Source of the DNA: Apostichopus japonicus | Taxonomy: Eukaryota; Echinodermata; Holothuroidea; Aspidochirotida; Stichopodidae | DNA length: 64,000 nt | Reading direction: 5' to 3' | Assembly: GCF_037975245.1 (NCBI RefSeq) | Contig: NC_092583.1 | Span: forward strand, 7,515,264-7,579,263 | In this document: in pieces, positions 22,501-37,500 of the stretch | How positions within the stretch are numbered: position 1 is the first letter of the stretch | Layout of the letters: every line of letters begins with the position of its first letter | Notes under the pieces: generated by a model | What the model was told of the DNA's origin: nothing | What the model saw: only the letters and a program-made list of their open reading frames with translations | Database searches by the model: none | Position numbers and translations under genes: made by a program

Positions 22501-25500
22501 TATTTTCTCAGTCTTCATGCTTCAAATGTAGACAAAATTGATACCAATGAATGCAGAATTTTATTAAGAACACAACTATTAATTGTTTGTTATGAGGGAG
22601 ATCAAAATGGTGGAAAATTGAGTGCAAATTTTTTGAAAAATTAGGCCATTGGATGCTTCTTACACTTTGCAATGTTAAAGCAACACACTAAATTTGGCAA
22701 ATATTTTTTCTTACTTTCTGAGCTTACAAGCTGCTAATTATTACAAATATGGTATCAGTGAATGCGGAATATAATGAAGAACACAACTATTACTGGTTTG
22801 TGCAGAGGGAGATCAAAATGGTGGAAAATATAGTGCAAAATTTTAGGAAAAATAAGGCCAGTGGATGCTTCTTACACTTTGCAATATTAAAGCAACACAA
22901 TAAATTTGGCAAATATTTTTTTTTTTCTGAGCTTATAAGCTGCTAATTTTTACAAATTTGGTATCAGTGAATGTGGAATGTTATTAAGAACACAACTATT
23001 ACTGGTTTGTACAGAGGGAGATCAAAATGGTGGAAAAATGAGTGCAAAATTTTATGAAAAGTTTAGGCCATTGGATGCTTGTTGCACTTTGCAATATTAG
23101 AGCTACAGTATACACTAAACTTGGAAAGAATTTTTCTTATTTTCTGAGCTTTACAAGCTGTCAAAATTTGGTATAAGTGAATGCAAAATAGTCTCAATAG
23201 TGCAATAAGTGCTATTTTGTTTTGCAATGATGTCTATTTAATGAAAATCTAGGCCAACAATTCTATGAAAAGTGATGCGAGATGAATGTTGCATTGCATA
23301 CAGCTCAGACAAAAAAGTATTTGTTCCTTTATCAATACTTTTGATTGTCAAATATACAAATGTGACATAAATCAATGTGACATATCATTAAAACACCAGA
23401 GGTGCAATTTCCCATGAAATGAAGTAAATTTCAAGAAAAAGTATGGGCAATATTTTTATCTTAATTTAGGCCATGGTGATTAGCTTGGCACTAGTGCACA
23501 TGTATAGCAAATACTGTAGTGATGAGACCTTGATTTGATGATTGTAGTAAAGTCTTGATAAAAATGATATGACACAAGCTTGCTTCTATTTTGGGATTTA
23601 GGGTGGTTTATTCAGGTGCAAATTAGTCAAAATTGCAGATAAAGAAGGGAAAAAATTTGATTTTAGCCTTGTGGTGCTAATTTTCACATTGTCAACAGAG
23701 TTAAGACTGCAAAATTCACAAAGCCATTGAAATCATTTTTCATTACTTTTGAGGAGAGAAAGTTGTAGTTAAGTACAGGCTTTACTTTAATATGGATTGT
23801 ATTGAGTCAGTTGGAAGTCATATGTCAGTTCTATTCTAATTAGTTCACTTCGCCGATGGCCAATGATTTCCAGTAATGCGCAGTGTAATGTAGTCCTTAT
23901 AAGTAACAATATAAGTAACAAATTTCGGATTAATTCCTGAGAAATTCCAAGTAGGTACAATTTAGTTGTACTACACTCATAAAGAAGGTCATATAGGAAT
24001 AAGCAGGAAAATGGAGGCAAAAATGGAAAATGGACTGTGCAGTGTATTCCTGTCAATTTTGTGACAGTAACGATTATAGACATCACTTTGTGCAAGTGAC
24101 GATACACAATATCCTGCTCAATCGTCTAAATATGCAGTAAATTAGTACTTTTAAATTGTATTGACCAAGCATACAGTGTAATGTATGCAATTGTTATGAA
24201 CATGGATTAAACATGATCATTGCTATTATATCCATTGCATAAGAGAGCATTTATACCACATGTCAACCAGTGTAAGAACAATGGTCTTCATGTAAGGCCT
24301 TTTTGGTTTCGATGAATATCATAACCCATGCATTCATGATGGCGTATGTGTGTGTGTGAGTGTGTGCGTTTGTGACTCCCAGCTTGTAAACACAATATCT
24401 CAAGAAGGGAAAGCTGGACCAACTTCATATTTGGTGTGCGGATGTACCACATTGAGCACAAGAAGCCTATTGTTTTCTGTGGAGGTCAAAGGTCATTTGG
24501 GGTCACCAGGGGTCAAAATGTGGAAACCTTGTAAACACAATATCTCAAGAAGGGAAGCTTGGGCAGACCTCATATTTGGTGTGTAAACGTACCACATTGA
24601 GCACAAGAAGCCTATTGTTTTCTGTGGATGTCAAAGATCATTTAGGGTCACCAGGGTCAAATTGTGAAAACCTTGTAAACACAATAGCTCAAGAAAGGAA
24701 GCTTGGGCAGACTTCATATTTAATGTATACGTAGAAGTACCACATTGAGTACAGGAAGCCTATTGTTTTCTGTGGAGGTCAAAGGTCATTTAGGGTCGCT
24801 AGGGGTCAAAATGTCAATACCTTGTAAACACGATATCTCAAGAAAGGAAGTTGGGGCAAACCTCATATTTAATGTGTAAAAGTACCACATTGAGTACACA
24901 AAGCCTATAGTTTTCTGTGGAAGTCAAAGGTCATTTGGGGTCAGCAGGGGTCAAAATTTGAAAACATTGTAAACCCGATATCTCAAGAAGGGAAGCGTGG
25001 GCAGACCTCATATTTAGTGTTTAGACGTACCCCATTGAGTACAACCAGCCTGTTGTTTTTGGTGGAGGTCAAAGGTCTTTTGGGGTCACCAGAGGTCAAA
25101 ATTTGAAAACCTTGTAAACACGATATCTCAAGAAGGGAAGCTCGGACCAATTCTTATTTAGTGTGTAGACGTACCACATTGAGTACAGGAAGGGTAATGT
25201 TTTTTGGTGTAGGTCAAAGGTCATTTGGGGACAACAGGTCAAATCGTGACAACATTGTAAACATGATATTGCAAGAAAGGACATATCTCATTGGTTTGTA
25301 GATGTACCATATTAACTTTAAGGAGCCTATTATTGCTTTTGGTGGAGGTCAAAGGTCATTTGAAGTCAGCAAATGCCAAACATTTACTTCACTCCCCTCT
25401 TACCTGTCTCTCCACACTAACACATCTCCTTAACATAATATCATAAGGGAAGCTTGGACAGATTGCATATTTGGTATGTTATTGTACCACATTGAGTACA

Positions 25501-28500
25501 AGAAGCCATGTTGTGGGCGGAGGTCAATGGTTGTTTAAGTTCACCAGGGGTCAGATTGTGAAACCATGTCTTACACAATCTTTCAACAAGGACTGATGTC
25601 ATATTTAGTATGTTGATGTATCTATCACATGGAGTACAAGAAGCTTGTTGTTGAGGTCAATGATCATTTCAGGACAGCCTGTGTCATTGTGAATTTATTG
25701 TTCGTCACATCGCACTGCTTTTCACTGTATTACTAATATCAAGTTTGTTGTACACCCTCACTATACATTACGTCAGATTAATGCAGAAAATAGCTGAATG
25801 TTACATCATTGAAACCACTATTCATTTTGCATTCTGGTTATTAATGTCACCAGGCCACACCATATACTAGTAAATTATGTCTAACAGGATTAAGTAACCC
25901 AGGAAACTTGGTTTAGCATTACAGTATAGTTGATAACTGCGAACAGTTTTCAATAATTACATGTTTCACATGCATTCTTTGTCATGAAGCTGTGTAAAGC
26001 TCATAGTGCGGTAGCTTCACATAAAGTTTAGTGTATACACCAATCTTAAAGAAGTCTTGACAGTGCACATGGACTTTGATTATTCAGGCATTTGTGCTGC
26101 AGCACATGTGGTTCAGCTGTACAACTTACAAGCATAAACCATATCTTCCAGCCTATATAGTGCTTCTAAGTAAGTTGTGTACTCCTTCAGTACATGTCTT
26201 CTGCAAGATTGTAGGCTTAAATAAATGAATCTGTAAGTAAAAACCTGTGTAAAATACAACACTGCCTCAATGGTTGACATAGTAATTAATATGTTAACTC
26301 ATGAAAAACAACACTGTTAATAATTAAGGAGAATGTAAGAGGTAAGAAGGGGGTAGGGAGAGGGTGATTTGTGTGTGTTTTAATGTTACTGACCACCTAC
26401 TGTACATTGCCCAGAGTAGAAGACAATTTAAGTAGTTCCATGTCCATGATTACATTCCCATGCAAACATGGGTCACAATGTACTGTACATGTAGCTTTAT
26501 TGGTTAAATTTAAAGAATAAAGTTTAGCCCAATCAAGAATAATTATAAGTTGGTGGCATCATTAAGGAAATCTACAACAATCTGACTGATACAGCTTCAT
26601 ATATAGAAGTATGTACCTGTACAACTTAACAATCAATCCATCCAATTGTCAGCTTATAATACTATTATTTTTTTCTAAAATAAATATTGTAGTTGAAGTA
26701 ACTCAGGTAAATCACAGTCACATTATCCACACCTTCATCATACTAAAAGAAATCCCTTCTAAGAATATGTGTTGCTGTCTCAATGCCTCAAACATCTATT
26801 TTGTTTCATAGTCTGCTTTCACCCGTATATTTATTTGATGTTTTTTTTTTCGATTTTGTTACAGAGTGACATCTTCTTTGACAGCCTCACATCATTGGAG
26901 TTATTGATTGAGAAAGATGACTGTCAGAAGCTACTTGACTACCTTGAAGTTCCAGCCAAGGAATCAAAGGACATTATTGAGAGTGATACACCCTTTTCAT
27001 CTCTAGTCCACCATCTCAGAGAGGCAGGGAAGGTTTATTTTGATGACATCAACTATTTAATGACAGCATGCTCTGACAAAGGACTGAGTAAATTGATGGC
27101 AGTATTGACCATCTACCAACAGGCTCAAGGTATGTTTATATTAGAGAGCTTCACAAGCTTAACATATTATGAATTGACAAACAGGCAAATGCATTGCCCA
27201 CACAAAGAATAGATGCAATTTTAGGTAATATACCATTATATTAGCTTAACTTAATTAACCCATTGATGATAGGAGAAGGACCATGCATCAATACCATTTG
27301 ATACAAATAATGTGATTAATAAATTGACAAGAAATTCAATAACTGCAATGGCATGTAAAGTACTTCGAGCCCGGAAAGAGAATCCAATTTGGATGTTCAG
27401 AAGTGTAATTATTCCACACTGCATGTTTCCTGCAAAGTCAAGGTCTTGTGTATTAGTCAAATCTTTGCATAAGTCTGTAACTTATTATGGGATATACTCA
27501 AAAGTTTGACTTGGGATATGTTCAGACAAGATTGGTAAACTTTTGAAATTTGTAATTTAATATCCTTGATACTGTATGTTGGAGGATCATTGAAGGGGCT
27601 TGACTTTGTTCAATTGCTCAGAAACTGGGCAAAATCAGCACCAAGGGAAGTGAAAGATTTGCAGTGTCACCTCAAATAACATGCTAAAGTTGGACCAAAA
27701 AGTGAGCTCACTAAATTTGGTGTAAGTTTGTCACAATATTTTCCTGGAAGTTGTACAGCATAGATAATTAAGATACATTGAACTGTGTTTATTTACATAA
27801 CTAAATTTCTTGTGTGGAAGACAATCTTTAACCATTTTTGCATGTTATATGTTTGTTTCAGATTCAAAGTTGACCAAAAAAGTACTAAAAGATCAACTAA
27901 AGGCATTAGAAGAAAAAAGGGAGGAACTCTCTCACAAACTAATTGAATCAAAAGACAAAAAACAGCAGCTCACCGGAAGACTAAAGACAACAGAGGAGGA
28001 AAGACAAAAATTGAAAGATACATTGAAGGCAACAGAGGGAGAAAGACAACAGCTGAAAGGAACATTAAAGACAACAGAGGAGGAAAGACAGCAATTGAAA
28101 GATGCATTGAAGGCAACAGAGGAGGAAAGACAGCAATTCAAAGATGCATTGAAGGCAACAGAGGAGGAAAGACAACAGCTGACTGGAAGACTAGAGACAA
28201 CAGAGGAGGAAAGACAACAATTGAAAGATGCATTGATGGCAACAGAGGAGGAAAGACAACAATACAAGGATGCATTGAGAGCAACAGAGGAGGAAAGACA
28301 ACAGCTGACTGGAAGACTAAATACAACAGAGGAGGAAAGACAGCAATTGAAAGATACATTGAGGGCAACAGAGGGAGAAAGGAAACAATTCAAAGATACA
28401 TTGAAGACAACAGAGGAGGAAAGACAACAATTCAAAGATGCATTGAAGGCAACAGAGGAGGAAAGACAACAGCTGACTGAAAGACTAAATATAACAGAGG

Positions 28501-31500
28501 AGGAAAGACAACAATTCTCCGATAGATTGAATACAACTGAGAACAAACTGAAGATATTGAAGGATGAGAAGGAAGAATTACTGCAGCAGCAGAAAGAGGT
28601 TAGACTTCACATAGCATATGATTATAGATATCTGATGACCAAGTTACCTAACTTGGGTCATGAGAAATGTATTTATTATCAACAAGATGACCATTCTGTT
28701 TGATCTGGTGGTGTTAAAGTGAATTTGTAGTTTACCAGTTTGCAAACACAACATGTATTTTCAGAAATTATGGAATGTTTATGATGTTCAACAGTAGAGG
28801 TCCAATGATGAACATATTATGATTGAACCTGAATGGAGTTATGTAGGTAACGAATAGGTATGTTTAACTTCAAGTTCGTAACATTTCTATTTGTTCATAA
28901 ATGGTATAATACTGAAAATAAGTACAAAATAATGTCGGAATGAAGGCAATATGTCATTAAAATTTACACTTTGGTAAAGATTGAAGATGGATGGTTTGTC
29001 TGAGATACTTTTTGAGATGGATATTTTGAGTAACTATTCTTAGCCCATTTCAAGCCATTAACAGGTGACATTCACGTCGAGGTGGTTAGGCCATTCGCTT
29101 AGCACAGTGCTGACTAGGTAGGATGTCATATCTCCGTATTTTGGAAATTAAATCAAAAACCTTTTTTTTCTTTCCGAGAAACTCCAGAGGTAATTTGGTA
29201 CATGTTATACAAAATGATACCTTAGAATCTTGTATAACAACGAAGCAAAAGGAAACGGGAAAATCACAACAATAATTGTTTCTGTCAAACTTTATTGCCG
29301 ATTTTGTATAAACGGGATATTTTCTCATTTTCAAATAATCGGAATCGTAATGATTATGAAAAAAATAATCGGTAATCGGTATTTTCTGTTATGCATAATC
29401 GGTTGAACACTAATTAAGATGAGTTGAGGTAAATCAAAACTTGTAAAAGATCAAGGAGTGGAACAATCAAGAAGTGGAAATTTGACAAAGATTCTTCTAC
29501 TGTAGGCACGAAACTTTTACATGACAAGTACAAGATCCCATTTGTATTTAAATCTTTAAGTTCTACACCTAGAATACAGGTCTCTCTTTACCCACTGTAG
29601 GTAAAAATATTTAATCCCTTTGTCTAAATGGCAGATCTTTCAGAGAATTACAGTTTATATGCAAAACTAAACAAAAGGAATTATATTAATATAATCAAAC
29701 GTTTGTGCTACAATAAGATAGGCCTACATTCATTTTTCTAGAACAGTTATTCCACAATTCCTGGCCGTTCCCTCTGAAAGAGATCCTAGTTCTCTGCACT
29801 AATTTACATTGAACAAGTGACTACTCTGAGCCAGTTAATAATATTGTAATAGACACACTCGGCCTCAAGTAAAGATCAAAACCTTATCAGTTCAGCCTGC
29901 CTGGTAATAAATGTGAATAAATTTGTCAGCTTGGTAAATATGTTCCCTTCAGACATGACATACTTTACTGCTAGTATATATATGCAAGTAATCACTGGGA
30001 GGTGCGTCCCTCGTGTCTCATTCACTGTGCTATTTACATTACAGGAGCTGGAAGAGGCTAAATCAAGTCTGAGGGCTACAAAAGATGAACTTGTGAAGTC
30101 TCAACTGGAATATGCCAAAGAATCCATGGCCTTACAAGAGGTCTTGAAACAGACTAGGGAAGCCTTGAATCAACAAGAATTGGTAAAGCCCTTTCACACT
30201 TTCCCAGATCGGGTGACAGTTTTGAACGATCCGTAGCGCAAGGCGATGATGAGTATCCAGGACGGGTTGATATGGGTCCAGTATGGTGTACTACGGCGTT
30301 GTTATGGGTTGATAAGGATTGTTACAGATAGATTCCCCGGTCTATCCCGTATATGAACAGAAAACTTAGGGTTCTACTACGGCGTTCTACAGGCTGTTTA
30401 TCCATGACGGGTTATTACAAAGCTGTCACAACAAGATCCAACCCATAGCAAGTTGTATCAGCCGTAGTGCATATGTACCAATACATGGCGCGATCCTTTT
30501 CCATATGTACCAATATGTACCTTTATCAGCACCAACAGATCATGTGATCATGGCTTACTAGGTCCACTACATAGGGTTGCTATATATTGTCTATGGGTCG
30601 TCTATGGGTTGCTTCAGGTCCTCTACATAGGGTTGCGGTTCCTTGCTTTAGCAAAAGGAACCTATGTAGTCAGGTTGGCGTGTGCGTGTATGTGTGTGGT
30701 ACCTTCTGATCATAAATGTCAATAGGTTGACCCTGTGTGACTTTTGTGTGTGAAGTTATAATGGGGTCAAAATTTTGGTCGGAGTTAGGATGGCTGTACA
30801 GACCTGTCGTGTTCATTTTTTGAATCAGAAGATCAAAGATTTTGATGCTCTATTTAGGTCTCACCGATCAAAAATGTCAATGGGTTGACCCCCGGGTGAC
30901 CTTTGTGTGTGCAGGTGTGCAAGTTTAAAGTTAATTTTTAGACATTTAATGCAATTAACTCTCAGTGCCAAGGTCTGACACGATTGATATTTTGGGACAA
31001 GTTGTGAATGGGGTGGTGGAACATTTTCAAACTTAACGGTCATGTGATCTAAGGTCACCAATGTTATCATATCTGTTGACCCGCTTGTAGGTGACCTTAT
31101 ATTTCTTACATTTTTGACGCCATTTTCAGATCTCAAAAGTGCCTTCCGATCAAAAATCCGATCACAATTTGTTATCACAAAAGTGTTGGCTATAGTGTTG
31201 GTTCCTTTATGGGTACATGTAGGACCACAATTACTTGGACTATTTGAACCCAATTTTGCTATGATAATATTATGTGAATTGTCATATACCCCTACGCAAG
31301 GAACCACAATGCCTTGGGCTCTTGTTTATCTGTGGGTTAGACTCATATTTTTGTAAAGCAAGTTCAATATTTGTCAACGTATCCGAAGGCCGGATCGGTA
31401 CGGGTTGCCACAGATAGCTACAGAACATCCCAATTCATGGTAGATCAGATCACGGATCATGTGCCTTATTTACCGTTCAGGCAAGACCGGGCTCGCAATC

Positions 31501-34500
31501 TGTGAAAGTGTGAAATGTGCTCTAAAAGTATGATTAAGTTACTGTAAGTAAGTGAATTATTACTTTAGAACAGTGTGTACAGGTATGTGTTGCCAGTATA
31601 CTGTACCACCAGTAGACAAGAAGTTTATGAAGTTAGGATCATATTGTGACTAAACTATTAATGTGTTGAATTTATGACAAATATTCCACTGTTGAAGGTA
31701 TTACAAGGTGACAACATAATCTTGAGCTTTACAGAAAATAGTTCAATGAGTTTAAAAATGTTCTAAATTCATGCTCGATTTGATTACATGCAGTGTGAAG
31801 TATGTATGAGTACATTCACCTACGCTAAAATCAGTAGTTGTATCACCTAAAGACAATATTGGTTTAACTTGACAGTTGATAGATAGGAAAACTGAGGTTC
31901 TTTTGGTTACTTATCATAGGCAGACTATGCAGTCAAGTTGGGTTGTGTTGGTGCGCACGGGTGTGCTGTGTACATATGACACCCTAGATTGTAATTCACA
32001 ATATCTAAAGATCAGTAACCTCTGCAGTTGTCATATTTGGCACGTGGCTTCCCCACAATTAGTTAAAATAACCCTATAGGTTTGGGTGGAGGTCAAAAAG
32101 TCATTCGGGGTCAGCAGAGGGCAAAATATGAAAATCTCAAAAAATCTCCAGAACCCGAGATCAAAGGAGTTCATATGCATTGTAGGATAGCCTTATGTAG
32201 TTTTTCTTCACAATTTGGTGTACGTCAAGAGTTCATTTAAGGTCACCAGGGGTAAAAATATCTTCAAAATAGGAAACATTGTTGGCTCTATTTTGTTGCT
32301 TCCTTATAATGAATACAAGAACATTATTGCTTGTGGTGGAGGTCAAAGGTCATTTGGGATCATCAAAGATCATATTCTTTAAAGCCTTATACAAAAACCT
32401 TGTAAACATGATATATCAAAATGTGGTACATAACAAAGCTCATATCTGGCATGGGTCTTGTTTATAGTGAGTACAAGAAACCTTTCATTTTGGGTGGATG
32501 TCAAGGCAAGTAACCGCTGGGAGGTGTTTCCCTCTGGTCCAAAGTTTCAGTTCATCAAATAAGATATCTTTTCTATGTATTTATTTGCAGGCTTCATATA
32601 CATCTGTTACGGCGGAAGAAACCCTACTTGAAGAGTGTGAAACTCCAGACGTATCACAGGAATCAACTTTGGCAGGTAGGATCACAATGAAAAGATAATT
32701 GCTGCTGCTCAATGTAAATATCAAGCAGGCAGTACAATGTTTCATTATATCAGTCTGTCTGTTTTTAAATAGTCTTACCTGCAGATCTTCAAAGCTGTCA
32801 GGGGAGATGTAGGAAGAGGGACATAGGAGGTGGGGGGGGGGGGGTGTTCCTTGAGTCTATTTAATTAGTGTAGATGCATTGTCAAACTGTCAATCATGTT
32901 GAGATATTGAACATTCAAGTGAGCTATGCAAAGGTGTAAATAAATCAAGGGGTATCATGGAAACAAGTTAAATCTGTTTAAATGGATAGTCCGGGAATTA
33001 ATTGATTTGTGACATTAAATGCCAATGCGGATTTGATATGGGAATGACTGTACAAGATGCGTAGTCTTCCTTGTTAATCTTTTCCTGGTTCTTCTTTCTC
33101 ACCCGAAGCAATACACTGTCACTAATTTAGCTTAGTCTTTTAATCACCAAACTGCTATGAAACTTCAAAATTTGCACTACTCCTCTGGTAGTCGTGTGAT
33201 CACTATCGAATAAAAACAAAATATCACATCTAGGTATCTGTTGTATAACTGATACAAATTTATTGCAATTAAACTAAGTTCATTTGGGAGTCAATCATAG
33301 ACATATTAAGGAAGGCTAGACCACTTCAATGTCAATAAGGAGATGTTTGAAATGTATAACAACCATGGAGGGTCATGTGATGTGCTCCAGGGTAACATTT
33401 CAATCTGGTATCATATTTATTGTATAAATGTATCCCTTTTACAACTATTGTCATCATCAGATAACTACCACAGTCCTGAGAAAAACTTGGGAAACCTAGA
33501 AATTTAGCTAAGTAATGCACATACCAATGTTTACTGCAATTTTTAAATTGCTAAGACGCTAGTTCCTTTACAAGATTGAACTGCAGATGAAACACATGCA
33601 GCATATCAGGACTGTATGTGTACAGTGTACATTGACGTATGTAGCAGACGACAGGATTCACAGTTCCTTAGCAACACAAGCCTAATTGCCTTAAATGCAC
33701 TACAAGCGTAGATCAAGCATTTTCTGACACAAGAAAATCAATTTCAATGTTGTTATCATCCAAAACTAAAGATATTAATATCAAAAGTACAGTAAATCCC
33801 TGTTTAAGGTGCTTTCTGTTGGATACAAAACTCTGACAATTTCGAAAAGACAAAGTGTTAAAAACATACATGGTTATTAGCGTCAGGGGCACATCACAAG
33901 TCCCTGATGGTTGGTATGTTTTCTGAGTGTAAAGTGTGACATATAGATTTATATACATATCGCCAGGGTCAAAAAGCAAATAACGTAAGGCATATCAACA
34001 CCTGCAATGTCTTTCTTGTAAAATATTGTAGAAAATAAAAGCCTCATCTAATACCTCTTTATAATGTTTCTACTTTTTCTGTCATCACACCCTCCTAAAA
34101 GCTGAAGAGTATATTTATGATTTGAAAATCAATTTTCATCAAAAAAGGTGACAGTTAAAGTTGCTAGGGTAACACAGATGCTTGTTGTATAGATGAGGAG
34201 TTACATCAACAGGAATTTATTCATATTCCTCATTGATTATATCTCCTTCTGCTATTGAACTGATTTTAAAGAAATGTACTTTGTTGTTATAGATTAATGA
34301 GATACAAAGCAATCTAATAATCAAATGAATAATTGGAAAATGTGATCTCATGCATTATTTAATAATCAATTTTATCAATTGGTTTGTTGAGCTGAGTGTT
34401 ATCTTTAACTATATTTTATTCTTACTTTTATTTACATTTCAGCTGATTACGGTAGATTAATGGTCGATGTTGCCGACGATCTTACTCTAGACAGCACTCT

Positions 34501-37500
34501 GAAATTAGCAATTCTATTTGGTCTACCACCGGCAGAAACTGATATGCTACGCCGGGTTTCTCTGATAGAGACACCAGGAATCACTCTGATTAACTTCATG
34601 AAAACACGAAACATCATCAACATGTACGATGTCACTAACCTACAAAAGGGTTTGGTTTATATTCAGCTAAACCAAACAAATGAAAACCTTTTAGCTCCAT
34701 ATCAGTCTAAAGTTGACCCGTTTCAGTTTGAAGAAAACCAATTACCAGAACTGCTTGACTGGCCAGGTAAGAACGAATGAAAGGATGCAATCAGAATACA
34801 TAAAACAAAAATAGTACAGTAATAATAAAAATAATAATAAAATAGTACTTATATAGCGCATTCATCAGCAAGGCTGTCGAAGCGCTTTACAGGAATTGAA
34901 ACAATTAATACACAGTAAACAAATAAAATACAGGAAACATTCAAAAGCAAATAGTACAAAAATATTGCCTATTAAGGTATATATCATAAAACTTATAAAA
35001 GGATAGAAAAATACATTAAAGCTACAAACAGTAGAAGCCACATTGAGTACAAGAAGCCTTTTTTTGTGGAGGTCAGAGGTCATTTAGGGTCACCAGGGGT
35101 CAAATTGTGAAAACTTGTAAATATGATATCTCAAGACGGGAAGTATGGGAAGACCTCATATTTAGTATGAAGGTGTATAACATAAAGCAAAAGAATGCTT
35201 TTGATTTTGGTGGAGGTCGAAGGTCATTTTGGGGACAACATGTCAAATTGTGAAAGCCTTCTAAACTTGATATTGCAAGAAAAAAACCTTGGACACATAT
35301 AATATTTGGTTTTTAGATGTACCATATCAAATTTAAGGAGCCTATTATTGCTTTTGGACAAGGTCAACAGTCATTTGAAGTCAACAAATGCCAAACATTT
35401 ACCTCACTCCCCTCTTACCTGTCTCTTTACACTAACAGGTATTCTTAAACATAATATCACAAGGGAAGCCTAGATAGATCGCATTTTTTGGGTATGTTAT
35501 TGTACCACATTGAGTACAAGAAGCCTAATGTTGTGGGCAGAGTAAGAGTTTAATGGTCGTTTGAGTTCACCAGGGGACAAATTGTGAAAACCATGCTTTA
35601 CACAATATTTCAACATGGACAGATGTCATATTTAGTATGTTGATGTACATTATTTATCACATTTAGTACAAGAAGCCTGTTGTTTAGGTCAATGGTCATT
35701 TCAGGACAGCCTGTGTCATTGCGAAGTTATTGTTGTTATATCACACTGCTTTTCACTCTACTCTTAATAGATCAAGTATGTTGTAGACCCTCACTTCGTA
35801 AACATGTCAGCTTCAGGAAGAAAACTGCTCATGTTACATCATCGAAACTACAATGCATTTTTGTATTCTGGTTTCTATATCAAAGCATTAGTTACTGGTG
35901 ATTGTATTTATATCATTCTATTTTTAGTTGAAAATGTCAAATTTGTACCTGATGATGGATCAACTCCATCACAAGCCTCTGATGAAAGAGAGGAAGATCC
36001 CGACCATAGTAAGGAGAGTTTGGTGGAGAGAACAGAGAGAGAAGAACTACCAAAACAAAGAAAAGATTCAACTGTACTTGGAATGAGGCACAATCACTCA
36101 TACATTGAACACAGGATAAAATGTGAAGGTGGAACTATTAGCGTCATGGGGGTACATCTCACTATTCCTGAAGACGCTTTATCCTATGAAGGTGTAATTT
36201 CTGTTAAAGTGATTTATGATCCTGACATGCACCTCCCTGGAAGTGCTCATAGAGGCAGAATGACACCCCTGATAAAACTAGAGCCAGAAGGACTCGCCCT
36301 CAACAAGCCAGCCCAGCTGATTATTCCTCACTCGGCTATTATCCCTGAACCAGATCGACATGATGTTATTATCTTCACTGGTCTGAAAGAAAATTTACAA
36401 GAAGGTAAAGATGGTGACCTAAGAGCACTTTAAATGCATTTGATGTAAGGAGAAGTAAATTGAGTTAAATTCTGAGAATCAGTACGGTAAATTATATCTA
36501 ATTTAATAAGCTCTTTTTGTCTTTACTGTATTTAAGATTACCAAGTTACTAATATTGAATATTTATATAATATTACTTATTATAGGTGAAATCACTTGGA
36601 ATGAAGAGAAATCTGTTGATTGGAAGCTAGAACCGGAGAAGATCAGTCTTGATATTAACATTCTGAGCTACGTCTTTGTTAATTTAGTCAGCCAAGAAAC
36701 AGAACAGAAGCATATATTTCGTATTGTTCCATTTATTGACGGGATACTGGATGCCAAAGATGATGTTTTAATAACTGTTTGTTTCTGTAAGGACAGTGAT
36801 GAAGAGTACAAGGTGAGGATAATCTCCTGTTACCATGGTGATATGTGTAACAGTTTGAGGTGAATTATGCTTTGTGCTGTGATCTGTAGGTCGGATACTG
36901 GGAATCTTGCTTACTTTCATGATTTGCATAACAAAATGTTATCATGTATTACTGGCAAATTATGAAGTGATTGGTTAAGGGTACATTTGTGTGACATATT
37001 TATTGATTCATTATGGGTTATCAAAAAGAAAACACTGTTGCATTTGAAATACCAAACATTTACTCTTAATTTGCAATCATGATTTAGAGGATCTGATAAA
37101 AACAAGCAACATTAATTGGTAATTTTATTCATTTAAGGCCTTAAGGGAACAGAAGCTGCTGTTACTTGCTATAGCAGTATTGATGAAGAATAGTGAAGCT
37201 GCACAACAAATTGCATAATTGACTCTGCTTTTTTTTTCAATTACTTATCCATGTTCTTATGTTTTAGTTGTTGTTAGAGGACCACCAGTCCAAACTGAGT
37301 CTAGGAAACTATACAACATTTCAAGTTACCCGGACATTGAATGACGGCAGAGATTATGCTTCTTACATTGATCTGATGATGTCATCGCCCGGTGATAGTT
37401 ACCATCTGACGAAGGAAGAATCAAGAAAGGTTTGTAATCACCAATGCTATTAAAATTTGTCTTCTAACATTACATGTAAGACTTGTAGTTAAGGATTGGT

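Noticed and set aside
27932-28546. 204-codon minus-strand open frame rich in Cys/Ser/Val
   Set aside because: It is the antisense of the 42-bp repeat exon; the periodicity keeps it open. The plus frame has the splice phases and coiled-coil logic.
35680-35920. Open frames just upstream of exon 8
   Set aside because: They lie inside the GGTCA-type intronic repeat also present at 25.5 kb; the acceptor TTTTTAG at 35927 defines the real exon.
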